NCBI GenBank assembly: GCA_025359085.1
Contig: JANYHL010000042.1
Span: 1-48,489 of the forward strand
Source of the DNA: Gammaproteobacteria bacterium
GTDB lineage: Bacteria > Pseudomonadota > Gammaproteobacteria > Burkholderiales > Burkholderiaceae_C
Length of the DNA stretch: 48,489 nucleotides
Direction: 5' to 3'
The translations under genes were made by a program, and so were the position numbers. Below the pieces are notes generated by a model that saw nothing but the letters and a program-made list of their open reading frames with translations, searched no databases and had not been told where the DNA came from. This document shows, in pieces, positions 26,854 through 34,731 of the stretch. The first letter of the stretch is position 1; each line of letters starts with the position of its first letter.

Positions 26854-27566
26854 TGGCGGATATTCAGGCAAACGCGGGTGAGCAAGTGCTGCGTCAAAAA
26901 ATGGTCGCTGCGGCCCGTCGCTTGACCGAATTGGGTCTCAACCGAGGCACGTCGGGCAACATCGGCGCCAGGTGCGGTCCATCGTTTCTCATCACGCCAT
27001 CGGGTGTCCCCGCCGAAGACCTGTCGCCTGAGGCGATGGTGGCGATGGATTTTTCGGGCGCAATCGTGGGGTCCGGTAAACCATCGAGCGAGTGGCGATT
27101 TCACCGCGATATTCTTGCCGCGCGGCCAGAAGTTGGCGTGGTGGTGCATACGCACTCACGTTATGCGACGTCGCTGGCCTGTCTGCAGCGTGAAATCCCT
27201 GCCTTTCATTACATGATTGCGGTGGCGGGCGGGGACACGATTCGCTGCACACCCTATGCGATTTTTGGTAGCCAGGCGCTCTCTGACCTGGCTTTGCAGG
27301 CTCTCGAAGATCGCAAGGCCTGTCTGCTTGGCAATCACGGCATGATTGCCCTCGGCGTGGATCTGGCTGATGCACTGGCCGTGGCGGTGGAGGTTGAGTC
27401 GCTGTGTGAACAGTATTGGACGGCCTTGCAATTGGGGCAGCCCAAGCTTCTGTCAGCCAGCCAGATGCAGGCGGTGTTGGAGAAGTTCAAAGGCTATGGC
27501 CGGGCCTCGCACACTCTCAGCGACCAAGCGGCAATAGGCCGTCATCAAGAGGGAGGTGAGGCATGA
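26853..27566 (+). CDS. Class II aldolase, DHAP-shunt type (Ald2-like)
   Basis: A 237-residue zinc aldolase of the fuculose-1-phosphate aldolase family. Seen: NRGTSGNIGAR (phosphate binding), PSSEWRFH with catalytic Glu80, the zinc ligands H99 and H101 in VVVHTHSRYATSLAC, and H162 in LLGNHGMIALG. The family cleaves ketose-1-phosphates to DHAP and an aldehyde. Sitting between mtnP and mtnA, the natural substrate is 5-methylthioribulose-1-phosphate or 5-deoxyribulose-1-phosphate, giving methylthioacetaldehyde or acetaldehyde plus DHAP. That is the role established for Ald2 in the DHAP shunt of Rhodospirillum and some E. coli. The start is the ATG overlapping the mtnP stop; its own stop overlaps the mtnA ATG. 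A generic fuculose or rhamnulose role is unlikely here, as no sugar genes are nearby. Confidence 0.88.
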   Translation: MADIQANAGEQVLRQKMVAAARRLTELGLNRGTSGNIGARCGPSFLITPSGVPAEDLSPEAMVAMDFSGAIVGSGKPSSEWRFHRDILAARPEVGVVVHTHSRYATSLACLQREIPAFHYMIAVAGGDTIRCTPYAIFGSQALSDLALQALEDRKACLLGNHGMIALGVDLADALAVAVEVESLCEQYWTALQLGQPKLLSASQMQAVLEKFKGYGRASHTLSDQAAIGRHQEGGEA

Positions 27567-28630
27567 GCAAACGAGTGGAGAGCGGAGTCCAGACCATCCA
27601 GACCTTGAGATGGGTCGAGGGTCACCTGGAGATGATTGATCAGCGCGTATTGCCCGCGCGCTTTGAGTATGTGCGCTACACCTCTGCCGCGGAGGTGGCA
27701 CAAGGCATTCGCGCCATGGTGGTTCGTGGCGCGCCGGCCATTGGTTGCGCGGCGGCCTACGGCATCGCCCTGGAATCCATGGTCTTGCGCCACTTGAGCC
27801 CAGACGCATTTGCCAGCGGCATGGAGCGCGGCTTTGAGGTGCTGGCGGCGAGTCGCCCAACGGCAGTTAATTTGTTCTGGGCGCTGGACCGCATGCGTCG
27901 TGTCTGGCAGGCGAATCAGCAGCTCAGCGTGGCTGAAGTGGTCGACTGTTTGATTGCCGAAGCCCAGGAAATAGCCGTCGAAGACGTTCGCATCAATCGC
28001 GCCATGGGGGCTCATGGGGCCGCGCTCCTGGCTGACGGCGCCCGGGTGCTGACGCACTGCAATGCGGGCGCCCTGGCAACCGCCGGGCATGGCACGGCGC
28101 TGGGCGTGATCCGCTCCGCGGTCGACGCCGGCAAGCGCATTTCGGTGATCGCTGATGAGACCAGGCCCTTTTTGCAGGGTGCGCGGCTGACCGCCTGGGA
28201 GATGGTGCAGGAAAAAATTCCGGTGACTCTGATTACCGACAACATGGCCGGGCACTTGATGAGCCGGGGTGATATTGATGCGGTCGTGGTCGGCACGGAC
28301 CGGGTGGCGGCTAACGGCGATGTGGCCAACAAGATCGGCACCTACATGGTGGCCGTGCTGGCGCAGCGCCATGGCATCCCGTTTTATGTGGCGTGTCCAC
28401 TGTCCACCATCGATCTGACCATTGCGGATGGCGCTGCCATTCCAATTGAAGAACGCGCTGCCGATGAAGTCACCGGATTTAGGGACTGCCAGTGGGCCGC
28501 CAAGGGCGTCCAGGTCCGCAACCCGGCTTTCGATGTGACGCCCGCTGAGCTGGTCACTGCGCTGATCACTGAAAAAGGCGTGGTGATGCGACCGGATCAG
28601 CCCCGTATTGCTGAGCTCTTCGCTGTCTGA
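27563..28630 (+). CDS. mtnA: Methylthioribose-1-phosphate isomerase
   Basis: A 355-residue isomerase that converts 5-methylthioribose-1-phosphate to 5-methylthioribulose-1-phosphate. Seen: RGAPAIGCAAAYGIAL, LTHCNAGALATAGHGTALG with catalytic Cys166, and DAVVVGTDRVAANGDVANKIGTY with catalytic Asp246; the pair corresponds to Cys160 and Asp240 of the Bacillus enzyme. YVACPLSTIDL and IPIEERAADEV near the end are also family hallmarks, and separate it from the related eIF2B subunits. Overlap of atga with the aldolase couples translation. The genes for the rest of the aerobic methionine salvage pathway (mtnB, mtnC, mtnD) are not in this cluster, in favour of the DHAP shunt. Confidence 0.96.
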   Translation: MSKRVESGVQTIQTLRWVEGHLEMIDQRVLPARFEYVRYTSAAEVAQGIRAMVVRGAPAIGCAAAYGIALESMVLRHLSPDAFASGMERGFEVLAASRPTAVNLFWALDRMRRVWQANQQLSVAEVVDCLIAEAQEIAVEDVRINRAMGAHGAALLADGARVLTHCNAGALATAGHGTALGVIRSAVDAGKRISVIADETRPFLQGARLTAWEMVQEKIPVTLITDNMAGHLMSRGDIDAVVVGTDRVAANGDVANKIGTYMVAVLAQRHGIPFYVACPLSTIDLTIADGAAIPIEERAADEVTGFRDCQWAAKGVQVRNPAFDVTPAELVTALITEKGVVMRPDQPRIAELFAV

Positions 28631-28747
28631 GGGTTTGCGCATGACAGCGCCAGACTGCTTGCTGCCCTTGGTGTTTCCCGATCGCTGCCGCTCAACTTGC
28701 ATCGCCAACCAGAGACGTTACCCGCAGAGATTGGGGTCTGGGTTTCT

Positions 28748-29734
28748 CTACTTCAGCCAGCCGCGTTTTCTGAAATACCACATCGGCACCAGGGCGCTCG
28801 CCACCATCAGCAGCACGGCATACGGGTAGCCCAGCGCCCAGTCGAGTTCGGGCATTAACTTGAAGTTCATGCCATAGACGCTGGCGATCAATGTCGGCGG
28901 CAGCAGCGCGACACTGGCGACCGAAAAAATCTTGATGATCTTGTTCTGGTTGATGTTGATGAAGCCGACGGTGGCGTCCATCAAAAAGTTAATTTTGTCG
29001 AACAGGAACGCTGTATGCGAATCGAGCGAATCAATATCGCGCAGAATTTGGCGCGCCTCTTCAAACTGCTCGCTGTTGAGCATTTTGCTGCGCATCATGA
29101 AGCTCACGGCCCGGCGCGTGTCCATGGCGTTGCGGCGGATGCGCCCGCTCATGTCTTCGTGGCGCGCAATCGCGCCCAGCACTTCGCCCGCCATGGCGTC
29201 CGTCACATCGCCAGACAGCACTTTGCTACTGACCTTTTCCAGGTGGTCGTAAATGCCTTCCAGCGTGTCGGCCGAGTATTCGGCGTCGGCATCAAACAGC
29301 TTGAGCAGCACTTCCTTGGCGTCTTCAATCAGGCCCGGCGCGCGCCGCGCCCGCATGCGCAGCAGCCGAAACACCGGCACGTCTTCGTCGTGGATCGAAA
29401 ACAACACGCCCATGCTCTTGAGTTCAACATTCACCAGATTCAGGATGAAGGCGACCCGCACGGTATGCGGCTCCTCCTCGTCGGCCACCAAAAAGTCACT
29501 GCGAATGTGCAGGTCCCCGTTGTCTTCCTTGTAAAAGCGGGCTGATTCCTCGATGTCCTCGTCCATCGCGTCTTCCGGGATCGACAAGCCGTAGTGCTGC
29601 TTGATCCAGCGTTTTTCTTCCTGGGTGGGCGACTCCAGATCGACCCAGATCGGCTGGAATTTAGACAGTTCTTCCAGCGAATCGATCTCTTCCTGGAACA
29701 GCCGGCCATTGGCCAGCGTAAAGATGTTGAGCAT
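28748..29734 (-). CDS. corA: Magnesium/cobalt transporter CorA
   Basis: A 328-residue pentameric Mg2+ channel of the inner membrane. Seen: the acidic cytoplasmic N-terminal domain; a long helical stalk (about 170-260) with RHEDMSGRIRRNAMDTRRAVSFMMRSKML; and two C-terminal membrane helices, the first IIKIFSVASVALLPPTLIASVYGMNF with the selectivity motif GMN inside YGMNF, the second AVLLMVASALVPMWYF. A short basic tail follows. Length and domain order are those of E. coli CorA. Convergent with mtnA across a 117 bp gap that holds no gene. The 29735-30037 stretch upstream shows no supportable gene, only a short gcgcttgcgc palindrome near 29890. Confidence 0.95.
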   Translation of the reverse strand: MLNIFTLANGRLFQEEIDSLEELSKFQPIWVDLESPTQEEKRWIKQHYGLSIPEDAMDEDIEESARFYKEDNGDLHIRSDFLVADEEEPHTVRVAFILNLVNVELKSMGVLFSIHDEDVPVFRLLRMRARRAPGLIEDAKEVLLKLFDADAEYSADTLEGIYDHLEKVSSKVLSGDVTDAMAGEVLGAIARHEDMSGRIRRNAMDTRRAVSFMMRSKMLNSEQFEEARQILRDIDSLDSHTAFLFDKINFLMDATVGFININQNKIIKIFSVASVALLPPTLIASVYGMNFKLMPELDWALGYPYAVLLMVASALVPMWYFRKRGWLK

Positions 29735-30037
29735 GGCTCACTCCCGGGTAATGGTTTGCATCTGGCAGGGTTTGCAGGTTTTTGCTTTCAACCCCGATGC
29801 AGTCAAGGCGGGTTGAAAGCTAGCAACTGGGGCAGGATTTCAAGGCGTGGTTTTCGGAAGTTAATCAACTTAAATTATCGCATTGCAAGGCGCTTGCGCC
29901 AGCGGCGACAACACCAAAGGCCGTTATCTTGAAGGCGTGGCCCGAGTTTCATATACTTGCACTCTTGCTTCGCGCACCTGTTGGCCGCCTTGGCTGCTGC
30001 TGGGGGCGCATGCTCGCCCTATTCCAACGACCCCGCC

Positions 30038-30150
30038 ATGTCCAACCCAACCCATCCCATCTGCCCGCTTGTCCCGAGTGCCTGCTTGAAGACACTTACC
30101 CGAAGGGTGACAACTATGTTGGCCCGGATGGCGGCCATGAATGGCCGAGG
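30038..30150 (+). pseudogene. yjdM: Decayed N-terminal remnant of a YjdM/PhnA-type zinc-ribbon gene
   Basis: From the ATG at 30038 the frame reads MSNPTHPI. A one-base shift around 30058-30063 then opens ACPECLLEDTYPKGDNY, followed by VGPDGGHEWP. YjdM/PhnA proteins start with a zinc ribbon CPxC ... CxxCxxEW; here the second CxxC has become G-P-D-G (two Cys to Gly changes) while the surrounding residues are kept. The OB-like C-terminal domain is absent: the homology stops about where the next gene begins. A frameshift, two lost zinc ligands and truncation make this a dead fragment. The match is short, so identity rests on the clear DTYPxGDNYV...GHEW spacing. Confidence 0.55.
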
Positions 30151-30182
30151 ATCGATTCGGCTGGCGCTGCGCCCCAACCACC

Positions 30183-31043
30183 ATGACCACCATGACACCG
30201 TGTTCGCATTACTGGGCTGACTGGTCGACGCGCGACTTCGCCCAGCTGATCGTCAGCGGACAAGCCGCGCAAACCATCGCCGTGCTGCCGGTGGCCGCCA
30301 CCGAGCAGCATGGTCCGCACCTGCCGCTAAGTGTGGACACGGTGCTGGTCGATGGCATTGTGGTGGCCGCTTTGCCGCATTTGGCTGCTGACTTGAAGGT
30401 GCTGTTTTTGCCGACGCAAGCGGTCGGTTTGAGCCCGGAGCACGCCCGCTTTCCCGGCACGCTGACACTCAAGAACGAAACCATCCTGCGGCTGTGGACG
30501 GACCTGGGCGAGTCGGTGGCGGCAGCCGGTATCCAGAAGCTGCTGATCTTTAATTCGCATGGCGGTCAGGTCAGCGTGATGGACCTGGTGGCACGCGATC
30601 TGCGCGCGCGGCTCGACCTGCTGGTGTGCAGCGCCAGCTGGTTCAACTTGCCGCTGATCGATGCACAAGGGCAGGATGTCAACGCCTTGTTCAGTGCCGA
30701 CGAACATCGTTTTGGCATCCATGCCGGAGACATGGAGACCTCCATGATGCTGGCACTCGACCCGGCGCGGGTGGCTATGTCACAGGCGCAAAACTTTCAT
30801 TCCAGCGCGCAGGACCGGGCGCAACGATTCGCCATTTTGGGCAATGGCAAGAGCGCCAAGCTCGGTTGGCAGATGCAGGACTACCACCCGGCCGGTGCGG
30901 TCGGCAATGCCGCCGCCGCCAGCGCCGACAAAGGGCGCGCGCTGGTGGCCGCAGCGGGGCTCGGTCTGGCCCGTTTGTTGGCCGAAATGGACCAACTGTC
31001 GCCGGGCACGCTGGTGTCCCGGCCAGCACCCAGCGTCGGCTGA
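30183..31043 (+). CDS. Creatininase-family amidohydrolase
   Basis: A 286-residue metal-dependent amidohydrolase of the creatininase/MftE family. Seen: the metal-binding ATEQHGPHLPLSVDT (Glu, His and Asp ligands) at about residues 39-53, GLSPEHARFPGTLTL, IFNSHGGQVSVMDL with another His, and a Glu in GIHAGDMETSMML that completes the site. Family members open cyclic amides such as creatinine or act on formamidopyrimidines in riboflavin-like pathways; the substrate here is unknown. The ATG at 30183 is taken; an in-frame one at 30141 would run over the yjdM remnant, and no good ribosome binding site decides between them. The neighbour downstream is a DMT exporter, 41 bp on. Confidence 0.88.
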   Translation: MTTMTPCSHYWADWSTRDFAQLIVSGQAAQTIAVLPVAATEQHGPHLPLSVDTVLVDGIVVAALPHLAADLKVLFLPTQAVGLSPEHARFPGTLTLKNETILRLWTDLGESVAAAGIQKLLIFNSHGGQVSVMDLVARDLRARLDLLVCSASWFNLPLIDAQGQDVNALFSADEHRFGIHAGDMETSMMLALDPARVAMSQAQNFHSSAQDRAQRFAILGNGKSAKLGWQMQDYHPAGAVGNAAAASADKGRALVAAAGLGLARLLAEMDQLSPGTLVSRPAPSVG

Positions 31044-31084
31044 TTTCGCTGATTGCCGCGTCACCCGCGCCCCTCGCTTAACTC

Positions 31085-31981
31085 ATGCTGGTTTCTTATG
31101 ATTTGTTCGCCCTGGGCGCCGCCGCCTGCTGGGCGCTGGGCAGCGTCACCTCGGTCACGCCGTCGCGCCATCTGGGCGCCTTTGCGTTCACCCGCTGGCG
31201 CATGCTGATGGTGGCGTTGATGCTGTGGGCGGTGGTGCTCGCCACCGGCAGCTGGCGCGCGTTTTCGCCCGGTGCCTGGGGCGTCATGGCGGTCAGCGGC
31301 TTGATCGGTATTTTTGTTGGCGACACCGCGCTGTTTGCCGCCATGAACCGGCTCGGGCCGCGCCGCGCCGGGGTGTTGTTTGCGACCCACGCGGTGTTCA
31401 GCGCGCTACTGGGTTTCTGGCTGCTGCACGAGCGCATGAGCCTGCAAGCCCTGTGGGGCGGCGTCTTGACGCTGGTGGGCGTGATGACCGCGATTGTGTT
31501 GGGGCGCCGCAAAGAAGAAAGCCACGCCTGGGAGGTCGATCAGGGCCACGTTGGCGCCGGGCTGCTGCTGGCCCTGCTGGCGGCGCTGTGCCAGGCGCTC
31601 GGCTCCTTGATTGCCAAGCCCGTGATGAGCACCGGTGTGGACCCGGTGATGGCTTCGGCCGTGCGCGTGAGCGTGGCCACTTGTGCCCACTTTGTGCTGT
31701 TGGGCGCGGGTTTTCGGGCGGCGCGGGCGCAGCAGCCGCCGACGCTGCGGGTGCTGGCGCAGACCGGGCTCAACGGTTTCATCGCCATGGGTGTCGGCAT
31801 GACGCTGATTTTGCTGGCGCTGCAAAAAGGCGACGTCGGCATGGTGGCGATTTTGTCGTCGGTGTCACCGGTGCTGGTGCTGCCGCTGTTGTGGCTGCAC
31901 CTGAGACGTGCACCGGCGCCGGGCGCCTGGCTCGGTGCCGTCATGACGGTAGCTGGCACGGCGCTGATTTTGCTGCGCTAA
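31085..31981 (+). CDS. EamA/DMT-superfamily transporter
   Basis: A 298-residue inner-membrane protein with about ten hydrophobic helices in two homologous EamA halves (about 1-140 and 155-298). Seen: DLFALGAAACWALGSVTS at the start of repeat one; GLIGIFVGDTALFAAMNRLGPRRAGVLFATHAVF in the middle of repeat one; and the matching GFIAMGVGMTLILLALQKGDVGMVAILSSVSPVLVLPLLWL in repeat two. Such proteins export metabolites or amino acids, but the substrate cannot be read from sequence. Same strand as the creatininase gene and possibly co-transcribed. No regulatory signal was seen in the short gap. Confidence 0.9.
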   Translation: MLVSYDLFALGAAACWALGSVTSVTPSRHLGAFAFTRWRMLMVALMLWAVVLATGSWRAFSPGAWGVMAVSGLIGIFVGDTALFAAMNRLGPRRAGVLFATHAVFSALLGFWLLHERMSLQALWGGVLTLVGVMTAIVLGRRKEESHAWEVDQGHVGAGLLLALLAALCQALGSLIAKPVMSTGVDPVMASAVRVSVATCAHFVLLGAGFRAARAQQPPTLRVLAQTGLNGFIAMGVGMTLILLALQKGDVGMVAILSSVSPVLVLPLLWLHLRRAPAPGAWLGAVMTVAGTALILLR

Positions 31982-32006
31982 CGCGGACGCTCCGACTGGA
32001 GGCTTC

Positions 32007-32687
32007 TCAGGCGTGCGTGATCCACGACGCGTGTTCCGGCTGATCCAGATGCGCCAGCGCGTTGAAGGTCAGCAGGGTATGGCGTTTCGGGTTGAAGGCA
32101 AACTCGGTGACCGCGCAGTTGCGCAGGCGCATATTGAGCTCGATTGTGGTCTCGGGGCTGGTGCCCAGCACATGGCCGATGGCGGTGGCAATCGGCCCGC
32201 CGCTGGAGACGATCAGCACATGGCCGTCGCAGTTTTTGCGGATATGGTCCAGCGCACTGACCACGCCGTGCCGGAACTCCCGGTAGCTGGGCATCCCGAC
32301 CGGGCTGACCACGCCGTTCATCCACTGTGTCAGTCCATCGCGCAGCAGGCGAAAGTGATGCCGATAGAGTTCCGGGGTGTCGGGCTTTGGCAATGGGTAG
32401 GGGTGCACGGTGGCGATCAGCGCCAGGCTGTCAAATTCGTTCAAGCCAGGCCAGAGCAAAGGTGTTACCCCCACGCTGGCCTCGCCATGCAGACCCTCAC
32501 AGAGGGCCGCATAGGTTTGCCGGTGGCGCTGCAGCGTGCCGGTCAGCACGGTGTCAAAGGTCAGCCCTTTGTCGCGCCAGTATTGGCCCAGCCGCACGCT
32601 TTGCTGCTGGCCCAGAGGGCTGAGCTGGTCGTAGTTTTCTGCGCCAAATGAAGCCTGGCCGTGGCGTACAAGGTAAAGGTGTCCCAT
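32007..32687 (-). CDS. Histidine phosphatase family protein
   Basis: A 226-residue phosphatase of the phosphoglycerate mutase-like branch. Seen: LYLVRHGQASFGAENYDQLSPLG at the N-terminus, where the His of RHG is the phospho-acceptor, and HVLIVSSGGPIATAIGHVLG near residue 155. This position usually has a second catalytic His (GHG); here it is SSGGP, a common variant in small phosphatases. Substrate unknown; not a glycolytic mutase, which are longer. The start at 32687 lies 7 bp from a repeat copy and has no Shine-Dalgarno sequence of its own, so the repeat forms its 5' leader. Confidence 0.87.
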   Translation of the reverse strand: MGHLYLVRHGQASFGAENYDQLSPLGQQQSVRLGQYWRDKGLTFDTVLTGTLQRHRQTYAALCEGLHGEASVGVTPLLWPGLNEFDSLALIATVHPYPLPKPDTPELYRHHFRLLRDGLTQWMNGVVSPVGMPSYREFRHGVVSALDHIRKNCDGHVLIVSSGGPIATAIGHVLGTSPETTIELNMRLRNCAVTEFAFNPKRHTLLTFNALAHLDQPEHASWITHA

Positions 32688-32693
32688 GGCCGT

Positions 32694-32759
32694 AATTTAT
32701 AAGATAGAGGGCACTGGCCCTTGTCGCGCTTGCGACCCCAGCTATAAATTAAATAGCGC
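32694..32759 (+). repeat. ~65 bp repeat, copy 5, abutting a start codon
   Basis: Reads aatttataagatagaggg, then tggcccttgtcgcgcttgcg, and a gctat-aaattaa-atagc hairpin end. It fills the whole gap between the phzF-like stop and the phosphatase start, so any leader of the phosphatase mRNA passes through it. Confidence 0.78.
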
Positions 32760-33716
32760 TCAGAGTTGGACGTGGCCGTCGATGCAGGTGACGGATTCGC
32801 CGCCGACCCAAACCTGGCCCGCGTCGTCTTGCCCGATGTGCACCTGGCCCAGGCGCCCCAGGCAACTGCCTTGGGTGGCGGTGTAGTGCGTGGGGGCCAG
32901 GCCATCGGCGATCAACCACTGCGCCAGGCTGGCGTTGAAGCTGCCGGTGACCGGGTCTTCATTCACCATCACATCGTTGGCAAAAAATCGCACTTCAAGC
33001 TGCGCTTGCGCTGGCTGCGCGCCATGGATTCCGGCGGGTGCGGCGAAGCCAAAAGCGCGCGCTTCCCGGTTCGATCGCCGGATGAGTCCGTTGCCGCTTG
33101 AGGCCGCCGCCACGGCCGCCATGCCGACACCGCTGATGCCCGCCTCCAGCATCCAAAGCCGCAGCGCTGCCAGATCGGGCTGAAGCTGCAGCACCGCGGT
33201 TGCGCTGCTGAGCAACAGACCAAAGTGGCGCGGGCCATTGGTCAGGTGTTGCGCGGCCAACACCTGGTCGTGGCGCAGGCCCAGCGCTGCGGCCAAACGC
33301 GCCACGGCTTCAGGTTCGGGTTGGCTGCGCGTGAGGGCGGGAGCGGCGAAGGCCAGTTGCGTGGCGCTGCGGCGGATGCGCACCAGTCCGACCTGGCATT
33401 GCTGCACGATGAGTTCGGGGTGCTTGGGCGCGCCCCCGTGCTCCAGCCAGGCGTGGCAGCTGCCCAGCGTGGGGTGGCCGGCAAATGGCATCTCGTGCGC
33501 GGTGGTGAAGATGCGCACCTGGTAATCCGCGCCCGCCGCCGCCGCCGCGGCACTGGGGGGCAACAAAAACGCGGTTTCCGACAGGTTGGTCCAGCGCGCG
33601 AAATGCTGCATTTCTTCGTCGTTTAAATCCGTGCCATCCAGCACCACCGCCAGCGGGTTGCCCAGGTAGGGCGTGCCGGTGAAGACGTCAACTTGCTTGA
33701 ACCGGCGGGTGGTCAC
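32760..33716 (-). CDS. PhzF-family isomerase
   Basis: A 318-residue protein of the PhzF/diaminopimelate epimerase-like superfamily, two similar halves with a hidden active site. Seen: QVDVFTGTPYLGNPLAVVLDG, ARWTNLSETAFLLPP with the catalytic Glu of PhzF, EMPFAGHPTLGSCHAWL, and NEDPVTGSFNASLAQWL in the second half. The second half otherwise lacks the Cys pair of diaminopimelate epimerase, as PhzF proteins do. The other phenazine genes are absent, so the product is some other isomerase with unknown substrate. Start is a GTG overlapping the racemase stop (gtga), so the two are translationally coupled. Confidence 0.9.
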   Translation of the reverse strand: MTTRRFKQVDVFTGTPYLGNPLAVVLDGTDLNDEEMQHFARWTNLSETAFLLPPSAAAAAAGADYQVRIFTTAHEMPFAGHPTLGSCHAWLEHGGAPKHPELIVQQCQVGLVRIRRSATQLAFAAPALTRSQPEPEAVARLAAALGLRHDQVLAAQHLTNGPRHFGLLLSSATAVLQLQPDLAALRLWMLEAGISGVGMAAVAAASSGNGLIRRSNREARAFGFAAPAGIHGAQPAQAQLEVRFFANDVMVNEDPVTGSFNASLAQWLIADGLAPTHYTATQGSCLGRLGQVHIGQDDAGQVWVGGESVTCIDGHVQL

Positions 33717-34450
33717 GGTGCGAGCTGGCTTTCTGATCGCTGGTCTGCCAAGGCCCAGTGCGCCGCGCTGCGGGCGTGCAGCAAGGTGGTGTCAAAGAGC
33801 GCCAGCGTGCTGTCTTGCGCTTGGATCAGCATGGCGATTTCGGTGCAGCCCAAAATGATGGCCTGTGCGCCGCGTGCGCCCAGCTCGGCTATCACCCGCA
33901 GGTAAGCGTCGCGCGAGGCCGGCAACACCTGGCCCAGGCACAACTCGTCATAGATCACCCGGTGCACCAGCTCGCGGTCGGCTGGCGAGGGTGTCAGCAG
34001 CGTCAGGCCGTGATCCTGTTCCAGACGGCGACGGTAGAAGTCTTGCTCCATGGTGAAGCGCGTGCCCAGCAAGCCAACAGTCGTGTAACCGGCCTGCTGG
34101 ATCGCCGCCGCAGTCGGGTCGGCAATGTGCAGCAACGGAATATGCACGGCGTTTGAAATGGCATCGGCGACCTTGTGCATGGTGTTGGTGCACAGCACCA
34201 GCGCGTCGGCGCCGGCGCGTTCCAGCTTTTGCGCTATGTCGGCCAGCACGGCAGCGGCTGCGTCCCATTGGTCGGTAGCCTGCAGGTGTTCAATCTCGTG
34301 AAAATCAACGCTGTACAGGATGATTTTGGCCGAGTGCAGCCCGCCCAATCGGGCTTTGACGGTTTCGTTGATCTCGCGGTAATACGGCACGGTGGATTCC
34401 CAGCTCATGCCGCCGATCAGGCCAAGGGTTTTCATGTCATGGGTTTTCAT
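33713..34450 (-). CDS. Aspartate/glutamate racemase family protein
   Basis: A 245-residue cofactor-independent racemase. Seen: LGLIGGMSWESTVPYYREIN, VLCTNTMHKVAD with one catalytic Cys at about residue 87, and AIILGCTEIAMLIQ with the other Cys at about 200. Family members interconvert L- and D-aspartate or glutamate, or act on related acids. No signal peptide, so the enzyme is cytoplasmic. The ATG at 34450 is used; the one at 34435 (MKTLGLIGG) is just as plausible and neither has a clear ribosome binding site. The end overlaps the phzF-like start by four bases. Pairing a racemase with a PhzF-like enzyme suggests joint handling of an amino acid, which is inference. Confidence 0.9.
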   Translation of the reverse strand: MKTHDMKTLGLIGGMSWESTVPYYREINETVKARLGGLHSAKIILYSVDFHEIEHLQATDQWDAAAAVLADIAQKLERAGADALVLCTNTMHKVADAISNAVHIPLLHIADPTAAAIQQAGYTTVGLLGTRFTMEQDFYRRRLEQDHGLTLLTPSPADRELVHRVIYDELCLGQVLPASRDAYLRVIAELGARGAQAIILGCTEIAMLIQAQDSTLALFDTTLLHARSAAHWALADQRSESQLAP

Positions 34451-34505
34451 GGAGCGAGGATAAGGCCGTCCTGGGGTTTTTTTGAAAACGGCCGAAAACC
34501 GAGAG

Positions 34506-34569
34506 TTTATATGACAAATCAAGCGCTAGCCCTTGTCAATAGTGCATAAGTAGCTATGTTAAAAATAGC
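34506..34569 (+). repeat. ~65 bp repeat, copy 6
   Basis: Reads tttatatgacaaatcaagcg, then ctagcccttgtcaatagtg, and a gctat-gttaaaa-atagc hairpin. It lies in the 34451-34731 gap, upstream of the racemase and pointing the same way relative to it as copies 5 and 8 relative to their genes. Apart from it and the next promoter, nothing supportable lies in the gap. Confidence 0.82.
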
Positions 34570-34694
34570 ATTCCAGCGCCTTCGGCTGAAAGCGGCCGTG
34601 CCCAGCGCGGGCCGCATGACGCAGTGCCAGATGCCCACGGCAACCGCCCGAGACAGGTCAACCGGCGTCAGTAACGATTGGGTGTCACTTTGGA

Positions 34695-34724
34695 TTGGCA
34701 AGTCTAGGGGAAAACCCTTATAGT
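34695..34724 (+). promoter_or_regulatory. Promoter of the GNAT gene, possibly leaderless
   Basis: -35 ttggca (34695-34700), 18 bp, -10 tatagt (34719-34724). Transcription would start at about 34731, right at the ATG at 34732, which has no Shine-Dalgarno sequence. Confidence 0.55.
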
Positions 34725-34731
34725 GCAGCGC

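Noticed and set aside
33713-33716. Phenazine biosynthesis cluster suggested by PhzF
   Set aside because: No other phz genes; PhzF-like proteins are widespread with other roles.
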